DNA from: Cerasicoccus maritimus
GTDB lineage: Bacteria; Verrucomicrobiota; Verrucomicrobiia; Opitutales; Cerasicoccaceae
Direction of reading: 5' to 3'
Length of the DNA stretch: 64,000 nt
Assembly: GCA_031296935.1 (NCBI GenBank)
Contig: JAVDPD010000024.1
Span: forward strand, 1 to 64,000
This document shows, in pieces, positions 62,819 through 64,000 of the stretch (the first letter of the stretch is position 1; every line of letters starts with the position of its first letter). Position numbers and translations under genes: made by a program. The notes beneath the pieces are model-generated. The model made no database searches. It saw only the letters and a list, made by a program, of their open reading frames with translations, and was not told where the DNA came from.

Positions 62819-63571
62819 ATGTCTGAATTATTGAGCAAGAGCGCTATCACCCGTCGCCGATTTCTCGCGTTGGCTTGCAGTGCTGGGGCTTGTATCGCTG
62901 CTCCAACGTTATGGGGTGCGCCTGCTTCTCCATTGAAATACGAAATCAAATCTGGAGATACGCTTAGCGAAATTGCGCAAAACTATGGGGTCACGGTGAG
63001 TCAATTGAAGCGCGCCAACCGTTTGACCAGTGACCGTATCTTTGCCGGACAGACTTTGACTATTCCAGGCGCGGTTTCCAGCAATGTGCTGGCGCCTGTG
63101 ATTCAGGCTACGCGTAATCTGAAGATTAACCGCTCCCGCTGGCGCTACATTGTTGCCCATCATAGTGCAATTGAGCAAGGTAATGCTGCGATCTACGGTG
63201 CTGCTCACAAGCGCCGTGGCATGGAGAATGGATTAGCCTACCATTTTGTTATTGGTAATGGAATCGATTCAGGAGATGGCGAAATCGAAGTCGGACCACG
63301 TTGGCGCCAACAGCTTCGTGGAGGGCATGTGAGGGATTCACGGGTGAACGATGTTGGCATTGGCATTTGCTTGGTTGGCAACTTCGAGAACCACGCACCG
63401 ACGGCACGGCAGCGCGCTTCCTTAATTCAGTTGGTCAATTACCTGCGGGATAACTGTGTTGATCCCAGATTCACATTTACGGTGCACAAGTGGGTGGATG
63501 GCGCCAACCACACGGTTTGTCCAGGGAAGCACTTCCCTTATCGGGAAATGTCCGCGCTTTATCGTGCTTGA
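62819..63571 (+). CDS. LysM-domain N-acetylmuramoyl-L-alanine amidase
   Basis: A 250-residue exported cell-wall hydrolase. The N-terminus SAITRRRFLALACSAGACIAA is a Tat-type signal (RR-F). A LysM domain follows (about 40-85, YEIKSGDTLSEIAQNYGVTV), then an Amidase_2/PGRP-like domain (about 115-245) with zinc-site IVAHHSA, GLAYHFVIGNG and the late TVHKWVDGANHTVCPGKHFP, where the His and Cys complete the metal site. It cleaves the bond between N-acetylmuramic acid and the peptide stem, a step in wall turnover. Start ATG at 62819. Not linked to the neighbours; the operators upstream point the other way. Confidence 0.9.
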   Translation: MSELLSKSAITRRRFLALACSAGACIAAPTLWGAPASPLKYEIKSGDTLSEIAQNYGVTVSQLKRANRLTSDRIFAGQTLTIPGAVSSNVLAPVIQATRNLKINRSRWRYIVAHHSAIEQGNAAIYGAAHKRRGMENGLAYHFVIGNGIDSGDGEIEVGPRWRQQLRGGHVRDSRVNDVGIGICLVGNFENHAPTARQRASLIQLVNYLRDNCVDPRFTFTVHKWVDGANHTVCPGKHFPYREMSALYRA

Positions 63572-63968
63572 GCCTGACCTGTAGGTCTGCACTGGGGGAG
63601 GTCACTGCGCATCGATCTCTTATTGATCAGCCTGCGCGCCATCATTATCGGGATTACGGTTTTGAAAGCTCATTTTTAATGCTTGGCGTCCGTTTGTTGA
63701 AACTCAATTTCGCCGGTAATTTGTAACACGCTTCCTGGCGTGGCTCGCGTCAAGGGATTCGATCGGGCGATTGGTTTTATTTTGGGCGCACTTGCTTGTA
63801 ATCTGAGGGGCAGCCTGTCCGATGTCTCGACGAATAGGGTAGCGGCGAGCGTTTTTTGAGCGTGTGCAACCAGTTACCCTACACGTGTAAGCATTTGGGG
63901 TTGCACCATGGATCCAAGGATCATTTAATGCACGGCTTTTTAGTGTCACCTTCATTTAACCTCATTCA
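63572..63968. other. intergenic region with regulatory site
   Basis: No gene is recognised in these 397 bases. It holds the ACACGTGT operator (63879-63891) of the gene starting at 63969. Upstream of 63850 there is no obvious structure beyond a TGATCAGCCTGCGC-type stretch. Confidence 0.45.
63879..63891 (+). promoter_or_regulatory. third ACACGTGT LacI-type operator
   Basis: CCCTACACGTGTAAG with core at 63881-63888, matching the sites before the LacI gene (12507-12518) and before the uronate operon (13707-13719), including the CC flank. It lies 77 bases before the start of the last gene, which is therefore likely part of the same regulon. Confidence 0.8.
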
Positions 63969-64000
63969 ATGAAACTCAGCCAAGTTGCCGTCCAACTTTA
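63969..64000 (+). CDS. start of a gene, possibly sugar phosphate isomerase/epimerase
   Basis: ATG at 63969 opens a frame reading MKLSQVAVQL up to the window edge, ten residues. The beginning KLSQVAVQL is very much like the start of xylose isomerase-like (IolE-type) sugar phosphate isomerase/epimerase proteins, which often read M-K-x-S-Q-V-A-V-Q-L-Y-T. The ACACGTGT operator just upstream fits a carbohydrate role. Too short to be sure. Confidence 0.5.
   Translation, partial: MKLSQVAVQL

Overview
The window looks like chromosomal DNA of a Verrucomicrobiota bacterium, probably of the Opitutia/Puniceicoccales type. The signs are three proteins with a PEP-CTERM sorting tail (one with an autotransporter-type beta-strand repeat), sugar loci built from LacI regulators, Gfo/Idh/MocA oxidoreductases and a sodium:solute symporter, and pseudopilin-like giants. 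The placement is inferred from gene content; no rRNA or tRNA gene was seen. Genes are dense on both strands.

Layout. 1-12.5 kb is mostly housekeeping: an ECF sigma factor with a putative anti-sigma partner, queA, a membrane-anchored acidic protein, acetyl-CoA synthetase, the pyruvate dehydrogenase E2 subunit, a tRNA nucleotidyltransferase-type enzyme, PAPS reductase, an M28 peptidase and a short CorA-like protein. 12.5-22.8 kb is a LacI gene followed by a nine-gene co-directional operon for hexuronate catabolism (uronate isomerase, SDR reductase, KDG-kinase-like PfkB protein, two Gfo/Idh proteins, two hydroxyacid dehydrogenases and two envelope-type passengers). 22.8-35.9 kb holds gluQRS, an M32 carboxypeptidase, HPF, YjbQ, two CsgG-like secreted proteins, a membrane-embedded spermidine-synthase-like protein and a PEP-CTERM protein. 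36.1-42.1 kb is a type IV pilus/type II secretion motor cluster with two PilB-type ATPases, PilT and PilC. 42.4-46.2 kb contains a NUDIX hydrolase behind a tandem pair of paralogous membrane-anchored proteins. 46.2-47.3 kb is a gene-poor stretch with an inverted repeat and a decayed gene. 47.3-53.8 kb has an orphan histidine kinase, a PEP-CTERM protein and a giant pseudopilin-like protein with a secreted partner. 53.9-62.6 kb is a polysaccharide utilisation locus: a polysaccharide-lyase-like protein, a PEP-CTERM protein, a beta-helix protein, a LacI regulator and an SSS-family symporter. The window ends with a LysM amidase and the first codons of a sugar-isomerase-like gene.

How it fits together. 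Two LacI-type operator families can be read directly. The first (core ACACGTGT) lies before the LacI gene at 12.6 kb, before the uronate operon, and again before the gene starting at 63,969. The second (core TTTACGCGTAAA, in one case extended to a perfect 26-bp palindrome) lies before the lyase, the PEP-CTERM gene and the beta-helix gene, with variants before the symporter-LacI operon. The likely story is that the 54-62 kb locus cuts and imports a uronic-acid polysaccharide and the 13-23 kb operon breaks down the uronate. The link between the two loci is inference.

Several small palindromic elements with a GTAG head and a hairpin lie between genes and resemble REP sequences. No CRISPR array, intact insertion sequence, prophage or tRNA was recognised.
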